Source: Mycolicibacterium pyrenivorans
Lineage (GTDB): Bacteria; Actinomycetota; Actinomycetes; Mycobacteriales; Mycobacteriaceae
Direction of reading: 5' to 3'
DNA length: 60,303 nt
Assembly (NCBI RefSeq): GCF_025821625.1
Contig: NZ_JACKSH010000028.1
Span: 1-60,303 of the forward strand
Shown piece after piece: positions 54,251 through 60,303 of this stretch (the stretch's first letter is position 1; each line of letters begins with the position of its first letter). A model generated the notes under the pieces. It was not told where the DNA came from, searched no databases, and was given only the letters and a program-made list of their open reading frames with translations. A program made the translations under genes and the position numbers.

Positions 54251-54462
54251 GCGTTGCTCCTCTTGCTGCGGCGCTCCCAGAGCGCGCGGCGCAGTTCAGT
54301 CGGGTCGGTGTCTGCGGGTAGTCCGAGGCGCTGGGCGGTAGCGGCTCGCTTCTCGGGATCTTCGGTCCACGGTGTGCCGCCGTTGGCGACCACAGCGGCC
54401 TCGTACGGCTTGCCGCACTTCTCGAACCACTCCTCGAACGTCTCGGGACGTTCCCAGCTCAT
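54247..54462 (-). CDS. Small phage protein, 71 residues
   Basis: Starts MSWERPETFEEWFEKCGKPY, then EAAVVANGGTPWTEDPEKRA and a basic tail. Coupled by ATGA overlaps on both sides. No family recognised. Confidence 0.65.
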   Translation of the reverse strand: MSWERPETFEEWFEKCGKPYEAAVVANGGTPWTEDPEKRAATAQRLGLPADTDPTELRRALWERRSKRSNA

Positions 54463-54644
54463 TCGCTGCGGCCTGCCGCCACGTCGGCGGTGTCGAACGA
54501 ATCGACCCAAGCGGTCACCTGCATGTGGTCGAACGGGTTAGGTCCGGTCCCGAAGTTCACGGCAGCGTCCGGGCCGACGTGGAAAGTCTTCGGCGGTGCG
54601 CCGAACTCTGCGGCGTCTCGGACGGCGTGCTCTAGTGCGTCCAT
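54459..54644 (-). CDS. Small phage protein, 61 residues
   Basis: MDALEHAVRDAAEFGAPPKT, FHVGPDAAVNFGTGPNPFDH, ending DVAAGRSE. First of the string that overlaps down to the capsid assembly genes. Function unknown. A hairpin (54678-54695) lies just upstream. Confidence 0.6.
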   Translation of the reverse strand: MDALEHAVRDAAEFGAPPKTFHVGPDAAVNFGTGPNPFDHMQVTAWVDSFDTADVAAGRSE

Positions 54645-54677
54645 GTGTGTGCTCTCTCCTCATTTGGTGGGTGTCAA

Positions 54678-54695
54678 GGCCAGCGGATGCTGGCC
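54678..54695. terminator. Hairpin between the initiator gene and the 61-residue gene
   Basis: GGCCAGC-GGAT-GCTGGCC, a perfect 7-bp stem in the 127-base spacer 54645-54771. It may end the replication transcript. Confidence 0.5.
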
Positions 54696-54771
54696 CAGAT
54701 ACGACGGGAGCCCCGGCGGTCAGGCCAGGGCTCCAGTCAGGTGCCGACTCGAAGTCGGCGATGCGGGGTCT

Positions 54772-55377
54772 TCAGTTGCCGCAATCGCAGGGCTGCGATT
54801 TGTCACAGAACGGGTCGACGCGGCACGGTGCGAACTCTGGGACCGTGCGCTCTGGCGCACCCTTGGGAACCCTGCGCTGTGGCGCATGGTTGAACTCAGT
54901 AGTTATTCCGGTTGCGGGAAGATCAGCCCCCGATCCCCAAGGATCGGGAACCCTGCGCTGTAGCGCATGGTTCTCTTCTGGAGTAGTTCCTATGAACTTC
55001 TCTTGAGGAGAAGTTCTAGGAGTAGTAGGGGTGCGCTGTGGCGCATGGTTACCGTGCGCTGTAGCGCATGGTCCACCCCCAACCATGTGCTGTGGCGCAT
55101 GGTTCGGATAGGTCAGCCGGTAGGTGTTCGCCCTGCCGGATGAGTTGCCGCTCTCGACAACTTCCAGCCAGCCAGCCGCGACGTTGGCGGCGATCTGCTC
55201 CCGCACTGTCCGCTCTTTGATGCCTGTGTCCTGGACTAGCGTTTCCGCCTTGACCCAACCGGTCAAGGTGGTGTTGTCCATGTAGGTGCGGATGGCGTTG
55301 ACGACGGTGCGCTGTAGCTTGCGGTCGCCGTTGCGGTTGTACGCCTGGTCCCACGCGATGATCGGCAACTTAGCCAT
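54772..55377 (-). CDS. Winged-helix replication initiator candidate with iterons in its gene
   Basis: A 201-residue protein. The N-terminal 95 residues look like a phage replication-protein winged helix: LPIIAWDQAYNRNGDRKLQR, TVVNAIRTYMDNTTLTGWVK, AETLVQDTGIKERTVREQIA, ANVAAGWLEVVESGNSSGRA. The C-terminal half is low-complexity, with repeated NHAPQR/NHALQRR and a Cys-rich end (CRVDPFCDKSQPCDCGN). The repeats are produced by 19-bp DNA iterons in the gene (54846-55104), as in lambda O-type initiators whose origin lies inside the gene. Start ATG at 55377 gives MAKLPIIAW; it overlaps the coiled-coil gene stop by eight bases. Confidence 0.7.
   Translation of the reverse strand: MAKLPIIAWDQAYNRNGDRKLQRTVVNAIRTYMDNTTLTGWVKAETLVQDTGIKERTVREQIAANVAAGWLEVVESGNSSGRANTYRLTYPNHAPQHMVGGGPCATAHGNHAPQRTPTTPRTSPQEKFIGTTPEENHALQRRVPDPWGSGADLPATGITTEFNHAPQRRVPKGAPERTVPEFAPCRVDPFCDKSQPCDCGN
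54846..55104. repeat. Six iterons, candidate replication origin
   Basis: A 19-bp unit TGCGCTGTGGCGCATGGTT occurs at 54873-54891, 54954-54972 (one change), 55032-55050, 55055-55073 and 55086-55104 (one or two changes), with a weaker copy at 54846-54860. Each contains the dyad TGCGC-N4-GCGCA. Between copies 3 and 4 is a lower-GC stretch with a perfect dyad GAACTTCTC/GAGAAGTTC (54994-55016), and before copy 3 another, CCCGATCC/GGATCGGG (54929-54948). Confidence 0.8.
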
Positions 55378-55612
55378 CGGTGCGGGCCTCAAGCTCGATG
55401 CGGAGCGCGGCACGCTCCCGGCGGAGCTGGACGTTCTCATCGCGGAGCTTCCGCAGTTTCTTCTGCCAGCTCGACGGCAAGCCCTGGTCGGCGAGATGTA
55501 GTTGAGCCTTCATCCGACCGTTCTCGTCCCGCAGCTTGGCGCGGTCCTGGCGCAGGTGCTTAATGTGCTCCTGCCAGTGCTCGGGGAGGTCGGTAAGTGG
55601 TGGGTGTGACAT
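55370..55612 (-). CDS. Small coiled-coil protein, 80 residues
   Basis: MSHPPLTDLPEHWQEHIKHL, RQDRAKLRDENGRMKAQLHL, then LPSSWQKKLRKLRDENVQLR, RERAALRIELEA: two coiled-coil helices joined by a short loop, built from two related segments (EHWQEHIKHLRQDRAKLRDE and SSWQKKLRKLRDENVQLRRE). An internal duplication is likely. Probably a partner of the initiator, given the overlap; unproven. Confidence 0.7.
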   Translation of the reverse strand: MSHPPLTDLPEHWQEHIKHLRQDRAKLRDENGRMKAQLHLADQGLPSSWQKKLRKLRDENVQLRRERAALRIELEARTDG

Positions 55613-55719
55613 GGTGTTCCTTCATTTGGGTTGCCTGCCGCCTGGGCAGGTCTACGGGGCTCTCAGCGGTCGCTGGAGCGGTGTCTCACCCCTGTGGGGT
55701 GATGTCTACGAGGAGCGCG

Positions 55720-55881
55720 CTACGCGCTCAGCAGGGCCTCTATCTGGGCCAGCCGTGCGAGCTTGACCCTGACATCGGCACGATGCCGGCGGTTGTTCAG
55801 CCGGTGACATTCCCGGCAGCGGCCTTGTGTGTTCCGGTCGGCCTGCGACCGGATGGCGTGTCCGTGGGTGCAGTAGGACAT
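55720..55881 (-). CDS. Small zinc-ribbon protein, 53 residues
   Basis: ATG at 55881 to TAG at 55722-55720: MSYCTHGHAIRSQADRNTQG, RCRECHRLNNRRHRADVRVK, then LARLAQIEALLSA. CTHGH and CREC make a small zinc site typical of mycobacteriophage proteins. First gene of the leftward early/replication string. Confidence 0.7.
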   Translation of the reverse strand: MSYCTHGHAIRSQADRNTQGRCRECHRLNNRRHRADVRVKLARLAQIEALLSA

Positions 55882-56306
55882 GGTGCTTTTCTTTCTTCGG
55901 TCGCCGCCGACGACCGATCACTTGATGTGGAAGCGACGCCACCGACGCCGCATGTGCCCGAGTACGTTTCCGGGCCGTGAAAAAGGCCCCGACCGTCGTG
56001 GTCGAGGCAGAAGCATGGCCCCGGAGCCCAACAAGGCGAGATAGGAACCTTGACGCAGAGCGTCACTCCGGGGTTAGGGACGGGCTCATGGCTCACGTCC
56101 AGCCGACGATCCCACCAAGGTGTCGGCGAAGTTCGTGACGGTCGGGAGGTGAGAGCCATGACCGACCGTCAACAGGTGCCACGGGTGTTGGACACCGTCT
56201 CGCGTACGAGGCGCACCGGGACGGGTGCGCTCTCAAGCACGCAAGATCACTGGGGCCTCTTGGCCCCTCGCTGATAATAGTTATTCGATGTGCGACTAAT
56301 AACCGG
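55882..56306. other. Non-coding control region of the element
   Basis: 425 bases with no gene I can support. It contains a perfect hairpin GGGGCC-TCTT-GGCCCC (56252-56267), probably the terminator of the 182-residue gene, and an AT-rich stretch near 56272-56300 (ATAATAGTTAT, ACTAATAACC), a likely promoter region. Confidence 0.5.
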
Positions 56307-56855
56307 TCAGACTCGGTCGTACGGCGAGCGCATACCTCGCCGCTGCCGGTACCGGGATGCCGCTTCGCGGTCCTCCTGTGCCCACTTCGCCCGGTCAGCC
56401 GCTTCGTCAGCCGCTTGCGCTTCGCTCCATGACGGCCTCCCATCTGCGTTGGACTCCGCTTCATCGCGGGCCATCTCCCGCTTGTCCGCGATGCGCTCGC
56501 GGTCAGCTTTCCGCTTCGCAGCGGATCGACGCTGTAGCGATTCCTCGCGCCGACGCTCACGGCAGCCGTCGCAGAGTGCAGGCCACCGGCCACGCCAACC
56601 GGCGTTGCCCTTGCCTCTGAACTCCTCGCTGGATACGTCTCGGACCTCAAGCACTACGTCGTCACACACTTCGCACGCGCCCCGGTAGATGCGCCTCCCG
56701 GCGACTTCGTTCACATGGCCGTGCTTCGTCTCCCAGAACCTCAGCTCGCGCTTCTGCGGATCTCGACTGGCGTACATCGGCTTCGCGTCCTGGTTCCGCT
56801 TGAACCGATCGGTGCGCTTGTACATCGAGTACGGCATCATCCGGCGAACGGGCAC
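56307..56855 (-). CDS. Zinc-binding basic phage protein
   Basis: A protein of up to 182 residues. CEVCDDVVLEVRDV and ALCDGCRERRREES give a four-Cys zinc site, followed by a charged helix (RRSAAKRKADRERIADKREM). Start could be GTG 56855 or ATG 56837 (MPYSMYKRTDRFKRN). The transposon left end begins six bases beyond the longest start, so its promoter was probably removed or replaced. Confidence 0.65.
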   Translation of the reverse strand: MPVRRMMPYSMYKRTDRFKRNQDAKPMYASRDPQKRELRFWETKHGHVNEVAGRRIYRGACEVCDDVVLEVRDVSSEEFRGKGNAGWRGRWPALCDGCRERRREESLQRRSAAKRKADRERIADKREMARDEAESNADGRPSWSEAQAADEAADRAKWAQEDREAASRYRQRRGMRSPYDRV

Positions 56856-56860
56856 AAAGT

Positions 56861-57055
56861 TGTTGACCGTCTCTCGGGATGACGACGACGGGGTATGCGG
56901 TCGTCATTGAGCGTGCTGATGTGGCCTGTGGCGCCGTCGTCGGGTTGATCTTGTTCGGTGTTGACCGTCTCTCGGGATGACGACGACGGGGTATGCGGTC
57001 GTCATTGAGCGTGCTGATGTGGCCTGTGGCGCCGTCGTCGGGTTGATCTTGTTCG
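56861..57055. repeat. Duplicated left end of the transposon (98-bp tandem repeat)
   Basis: 56861-56958 and 56959-57055 are identical over about 97 bases. Both start TGTTGACCGTCTCTCGGGAT and contain ATGACGAC ... GTCGTCAT (8-bp dyad). The first bases match, inverted, the end of the window. Confidence 0.9.
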
Positions 57056-57089
57056 TGTGCACCGTCAGTGTGACGAGGAACTGATGGGT

Positions 57090-57136
57090 GCGCGGCACCT
57101 CGCTGAAGTCTTGGCGGGCTTGGCGAGGTGCCGCGC
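57090..57136. other. 14-bp perfect inverted repeat before the first transposon gene
   Basis: GCGCGGCACCTCGC (57090-57103) and GCGAGGTGCCGCGC (57123-57136) with a 19-nt loop, 20 bases before the ATG at 57157. It may block read-through transcription into the transposon. Confidence 0.65.
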
Positions 57137-57156
57137 TGTAGTGCTCGGAGGCACTG

Positions 57157-57777
57157 ATGGTGACGGTAGAGGTCGATCGTGTCTGCGTCGAGTCGCGGCT
57201 GGTTGGTGGGGCGATTTCCTGCCCGGCTTGTCCGGACGGGGTGTTGGGCGGCTGGGGGTATGCCCGCGCCCGCCACGTCGAGGGACTCGATGATCGGGTG
57301 CGGCCGCGCCGGGCCCGGTGCCGCTCCTGTCTGGTCACTCATGTGTTGTTGCCGGTCACCATGCTGTTGCGCAGAGCGTATGCGGCCGAGCGGGTTTGGA
57401 TGGCGCTGTCGGCGCGGGCTGAGGGGGTAGGGCATCGCGGGATCGCTGCCCGACTGCAGGTACCGCCGTCGACGGTGCGGGGCTGGCTGCGGCGGGCTGG
57501 GCAGCGTCTGGAGTCGATGAGGACGTGGTTTCTCACGGTGGCGGTGGGTACGGGGATCGATGTGATGATCCCCGACGGGCTCGGCTGTGGTTGGCGCGAT
57601 GTCGTGGCGGCGGTGATGGTCGCCGCGTCGGCGATCGGGCAGCGGTTCGGGCCGGCCGGGTTGCTGGGCGTGGTGACGCCGGCGCTGGTGGTGGTGGCCG
57701 TCAGCGGCGCTCGACTGTTGGCGCCTGGGTGGCCGCCGATGTCATCGGCGGTGCCGTGCAACACCAGTTGCCCCTGA
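57157..57777 (+). CDS. DUF6431-like zinc/HTH protein of the transposon
   Basis: A 206-residue protein. CPACPDGVLGGWGYARARHV and RARCRSCLVTHVLLP form a zinc ribbon; ERVWMALSARAEGVGHRGIA, ARLQVPPSTVRGWLRRAGQR is a helix-turn-helix like that of transposase N-termini. Such proteins regularly precede rve transposase/ATPase pairs in actinobacteria; they may help end recognition. Confidence 0.75.
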   Translation: MVTVEVDRVCVESRLVGGAISCPACPDGVLGGWGYARARHVEGLDDRVRPRRARCRSCLVTHVLLPVTMLLRRAYAAERVWMALSARAEGVGHRGIAARLQVPPSTVRGWLRRAGQRLESMRTWFLTVAVGTGIDVMIPDGLGCGWRDVVAAVMVAASAIGQRFGPAGLLGVVTPALVVVAVSGARLLAPGWPPMSSAVPCNTSCP

Positions 57778-57867
57778 CGCACAGTCAGGTGATCGGTGAT
57801 CCTCGCCAGGGCGCCTGCCCGACAGACGGTTTCGGGTGGGGCCATCGAGTGTGAGGAGGGCACTGCG

Positions 57868-59328
57868 GTGTCGTTGGAGGACCACAAGCGTCGGGAACGG
57901 GCGAATGCGATCGGGTTGTTCCGCTATCAGGTGATCTGCCCCGCGCTGGAAGAGGGGCTCTCGACCCGGCAGCGGGGCCGGGTAGTCCGTGAGATCGCCG
58001 GCCGTCGCCATATCGACCCGTTCGGCACCCAGGTCCAGATCGCGCGGGCCACCCTGGACCGCTGGATCCGGCGCTACCGCGGCGGCGGGTTCGAAGCGCT
58101 GGTCCCTGAACCGCGCCGGCTGGCCACCCGCACCGATGTCCAGGTGCTGGAGTTGGCCGCCTCGCTCAAACGGGAGAACCCGGCCCGCACCGCCGCGCAG
58201 GTGGCCCGGATTCTGCGCACCGCGACTGGGTGGGCGCCCTCGGAATCGACGCTGCTGCGCCACTTCCATCGGTGTGAGCTGATGGGCCCGGCCGCAGGTC
58301 AGAGCGCTGAGGTGTTCGGGCGGTTCGAAGCCCCCGACCCGAATGAACTGTGGGTCGGCGATGCCCTGCACGGCCCGCGGGTCGGGGACCGCAAAACCTA
58401 CCTCTTCGCGTTCCTCGACGACCATTCTCGGTTGGTGGTCGGGCACCGCTTCGGGTTCGCCGAAGACACCGTGCGCCTGGCGGCGGCGTTGAAGCCGGCG
58501 TTGGCTGCTCGCGGAGTTCCCGCCTCGATCTATGTCGACAACGGGTCCGCGTTCGTCGATGCGTGGTTGCTGCGGGCGTGCGCGAAACTCGGGATCCGGC
58601 TGGTGCATTCCGCGCCCGGTCGCCCGCAGGGCCGCGGCAAGATCGAACGGTTCTTCCGCACCGTGCGTGAACAGTTCCTCGTCGAGGTGACCGACACCAC
58701 CGCTGAGGACCTCGCTGCGGCCGGGGTCGACCATGCTGGTGCGTTGTTGGAGCTCAACCGGCTGTTCATGGCCTGGGTTGAAACCGAATACCACCGCCGA
58801 ATCCATACCGAGACCGGGCAATCCCCACTGGCCCGCTGGGAAGCCGGCTTCGACCGGCTCGGCCACCCTGCGGCGTTGCCGACCGCCGCGGATCTGACCG
58901 AAGCGTTCCTGTGGTCGGAGTTCCGGATAGTGACCAAAACCGCCACCGTCTCGCTGCATTCCAACACCTACCAGGTCGACCCCGCCCTGGTCGGGCGCCG
59001 GGTGGAACTGGTGTTCTCCCCGTTCGACCTGCAGGCCATCGAGGTCCGCGACCAGGACAGAAGCTACGGCCAAGCCATAGCCCACACGATCACCCGCCAC
59101 GCCCACCCCAAAGCCCGACCCGAAATCAGCAGCCAGACACCGCCGGCAGCCACCGGTATCGACTACCTGGCATTGACCGCCGCGGCCCACCATGAGCAGC
59201 TGCGCGATGACGAACGCATCGGCTACCACGCCCTCTACGGCGCCCAGGCCACGGCCACCGATGACAATCAGCTTCCCGGTCAACTCGCGCTGCCCAGCCT
59301 CGATCACAAGGATGGGGTGTCGGCATGA
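57868..59328 (+). CDS. DDE (rve) transposase
   Basis: A 486-residue integrase-core transposase. An N-terminal HTH (TLDRWIRRYRGGGFEALVPE) is followed by the catalytic core: first Asp in LWVGDALHG, second in SIYVDNGSAFVD, Glu in GRGKIERFFRTVRE, then a Mu-type C-terminal beta-barrel (YQVDPALVGRRVELVFSPFD). GTG at 57868 follows GAGGAGGG. The last four bases overlap the ATPase start. Confidence 0.93.
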   Translation: MSLEDHKRRERANAIGLFRYQVICPALEEGLSTRQRGRVVREIAGRRHIDPFGTQVQIARATLDRWIRRYRGGGFEALVPEPRRLATRTDVQVLELAASLKRENPARTAAQVARILRTATGWAPSESTLLRHFHRCELMGPAAGQSAEVFGRFEAPDPNELWVGDALHGPRVGDRKTYLFAFLDDHSRLVVGHRFGFAEDTVRLAAALKPALAARGVPASIYVDNGSAFVDAWLLRACAKLGIRLVHSAPGRPQGRGKIERFFRTVREQFLVEVTDTTAEDLAAAGVDHAGALLELNRLFMAWVETEYHRRIHTETGQSPLARWEAGFDRLGHPAALPTAADLTEAFLWSEFRIVTKTATVSLHSNTYQVDPALVGRRVELVFSPFDLQAIEVRDQDRSYGQAIAHTITRHAHPKARPEISSQTPPAATGIDYLALTAAAHHEQLRDDERIGYHALYGAQATATDDNQLPGQLALPSLDHKDGVSA

Positions 59329-60140
59329 GTATTCAACGACTGCAATCACATTGGGGCTTCTCGCGGATGCCGTTCGGACGCGATCTCGCGCCGTCGATGC
59401 TGCACCGCCACCCCGGACACAGCGAAGCGATCGCCCGAATCTCCTGGTGTGTGGACCAATGCGCCATCGGAGTCATCACCGGCGAAGTCGGCGCCGGCAA
59501 AACCGTGGCCATCCGCGCCGCCGCCACCGCGCTGGACCCAGCACGACACGTCATCATCTACCTGGCCAACCCCACCATCGGGGTGCGCGGCATGCTCACC
59601 CACATCGTGGCCGCCCTCGGCCACACCCCGGTCTTTCACACCGCACGCCTGGCACCCCAGGCCGCTGACGCCCTGGCCGCCGAGCACGCCGAACGCGGCC
59701 GCAGCCCCGTCCTGGTCGTCGATGAAGCCCACCTGCTCGACAACGGTCAACTCGAAGCGATCCGGCTGCTGACCAACCACGACATGGACTCCGGATCACC
59801 ATTCGCTGTCGTGCTGGTCGGACAACCCACCCTGCGCCACCGGCTACGCCTGGGCGTGTTGGCCGCACTGGATCAACGCATCGCGGTGCGCTACACCCTG
59901 CCCGGCATGACACCGGCCGACACCGCCGACTACATCAACCACCACACCAAAATCGCCGGCCGCTCCGACGTGCTGTTCGCCGACGACGCGATCACGCTGA
60001 TCCACAACGCCTCACGCGGGCACCCCCGCGCGGTCAACAACCTCGCTCTCCACGCCCTGACCGCGGCGTTCGCCGCCGGTCATTCCATCGTCGGAGAGAA
60101 AGCCGCACGCATCGCCATCAGCGAAACAGCAACCGACTGA
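59325..60140 (+). CDS. Transposon AAA ATPase (ExeA/TniB/MuB-like)
   Basis: A 271-residue ATPase: Walker A GEVGAGKT near 52-59, Walker B VLVVDEAHL near 128-136, sensor segment VLVGQPTLRHRLRL and a C-terminal lid with SRGHPRAVNNLALHALTAAF. It probably selects target DNA and activates the transposase, as MuB/TniB do. It starts with ATG inside the transposase stop (ATGA). Confidence 0.9.
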   Translation: MSIQRLQSHWGFSRMPFGRDLAPSMLHRHPGHSEAIARISWCVDQCAIGVITGEVGAGKTVAIRAAATALDPARHVIIYLANPTIGVRGMLTHIVAALGHTPVFHTARLAPQAADALAAEHAERGRSPVLVVDEAHLLDNGQLEAIRLLTNHDMDSGSPFAVVLVGQPTLRHRLRLGVLAALDQRIAVRYTLPGMTPADTADYINHHTKIAGRSDVLFADDAITLIHNASRGHPRAVNNLALHALTAAFAAGHSIVGEKAARIAISETATD

Positions 60141-60206
60141 ACCCAAGTCGCTTCACCACGCCGACCACGGCGTCACCACGCCGACGACCCCGTCACCGAG
60201 CCCACC

Positions 60207-60238
60207 ACGGCCCCGCTCACCACACCGAGCGGGGCCGT
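60207..60238. terminator. Strong terminator near the transposon right end
   Basis: ACGGCCCCGCTC (60207-60218) pairs perfectly with GAGCGGGGCCGT (60227-60238) around an 8-nt loop, followed by TCTCAT. Confidence 0.8.
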
Positions 60239-60278
60239 TCTCATAGCCCACCCATCATCACCGCCAATGACGCCGACA

Positions 60279-60303
60279 TCCTCATCCATAGCGACGGGCA
60301 ACA
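60279..60303 (-). repeat. Right terminal inverted repeat of the transposon
   Basis: Reading inward from 60303 on the minus strand: TGTTGCCCGTCGCTATGGAT then GAGGA. It matches the left ends at 56861 and 56959. Confidence 0.75.

Larger units (their letters stand above)
56861..60303 (+). mobile_element. Three-gene DDE transposon (rve transposase + AAA ATPase)
   Basis: Left end TGTTGACCGTCTCTCGGGAT; right end on the minus strand TGTTGCCCGTCGCTATGGAT, so 16 of the first 20 bases agree and GATGA follows in both. Ends of the TG...CA type and the gene pair transposase plus ATPase fit the Tn552/Mu-like group. Contents: Zn/HTH protein, transposase and ATPase, all rightward, with a terminator inside the right end. 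A target duplication cannot be checked because the window stops at the last base of the element. Confidence 0.8.

Noticed and set aside
54846..55104. CRISPR array
   Set aside because: Repeats are 19 bp with irregular spacing (4 to 60 bases), lie inside a coding gene and no cas genes are present; iterons fit better.
55797..56159. 120-codon minus-strand frame and overlapping plus frames in 55597-56274
   Set aside because: No motif, no ribosome site; the 53-residue zinc-ribbon frame on the minus strand is the convincing one.
56861..57055. Duplicated host gene segment
   Set aside because: The repeat starts match the inverted end of the transposon, so they belong to the element.
57742..59349. 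535-codon minus-strand frame over the transposase
   Set aside because: Antisense of the DDE transposase, which has the catalytic triad.

Overview
The window looks like a chromosome segment of a fast-growing mycobacterium (Mycolicibacterium-type). The DNA is GC-rich. Mycothiol, mycolate and F420-associated genes are present. The gene order sseC-cysA-DUF4395-thiX-lmeA-glnR-mshD ... pst-phoY2-LCP-dusB-desA1-tetR-mpaB, and further on SRPBCC x3-dapC ... fadA-fadB, follows the M. tuberculosis Rv0814c-Rv0826 and Rv0854-Rv0860 blocks. Both window edges fall inside or exactly at the end of transposable elements, so this may be one contig bounded by IS copies.

Layout. 1-78: end of a transposase. 281-2592: sulfur module (SseC, CysA rhodanese, DUF4395 membrane protein, membrane thioredoxin), preceded by an unlisted leaderless ORF of 30 codons ending in a cysteine-codon tract (2048-2140), the signature of cysteine attenuation. 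2589-5243: LmeA-like lipoprotein-type protein, GlnR nitrogen regulator and mycothiol synthase MshD. 5267-13961: an arsenic-resistance island inserted between mshD and the pst operon. It holds an MFS permease, ArsA, ArsD, ACR3, three arsenate-reductase-type domains (one fused to an ArsR domain), three ArsR-type regulators and an ArsO-like flavoprotein gene broken by one in-frame stop. Related operators lie before its transcription units. 14012-18758: phosphate uptake pstS-C-A-B and phoY2. 18854-27213: LCP ligase, DusB, DesA1, a TetR/MpaB divergent pair, a DUF2510 protein, a Ser/Thr kinase and a secreted protein. 27217-28494: a degraded universal-stress fragment, a tRNA cluster (Lys, Glu, Asp, Phe) and a frameshifted secreted chorismate mutase. 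28516-47717: accessory and lipid genes, including a TetR with two matching operators around an MBL hydrolase and a phytoene-desaturase-like enzyme, SRPBCC triplet, dapC, an FGGY kinase with an apparent internal deletion, an OYE, fadA-fadB, a beheaded GGDEF gene, a TetR/monooxygenase divergent pair, a GlxA-type regulator, an acyl-CoA ligase and a PPOX protein.

47807-56860: an integrated phage-like element. A large serine integrase interrupts an F420-dependent (LLM-class) oxidoreductase gene after about 50 codons. Facing it is a mostly overlapping gene string on the minus strand: small regulators, a winged-helix replication-initiator candidate whose own coding sequence holds six 19-bp iterons, scaffold, major capsid protein, TerS, HNH nuclease, head-tail connector, stopper and tail terminator. 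I see no portal, large terminase, protease, tail or lysis gene. This is the gene content expected of a capsid-encoding phage satellite, comparable to M. tuberculosis phiRv1/phiRv2, and is the most interesting system here.

56861-60303: a three-gene DDE transposon (Zn/HTH protein, rve transposase, AAA ATPase) inserted next to the satellite. It has matching terminal inverted repeats and a perfectly duplicated ~98-bp left end.
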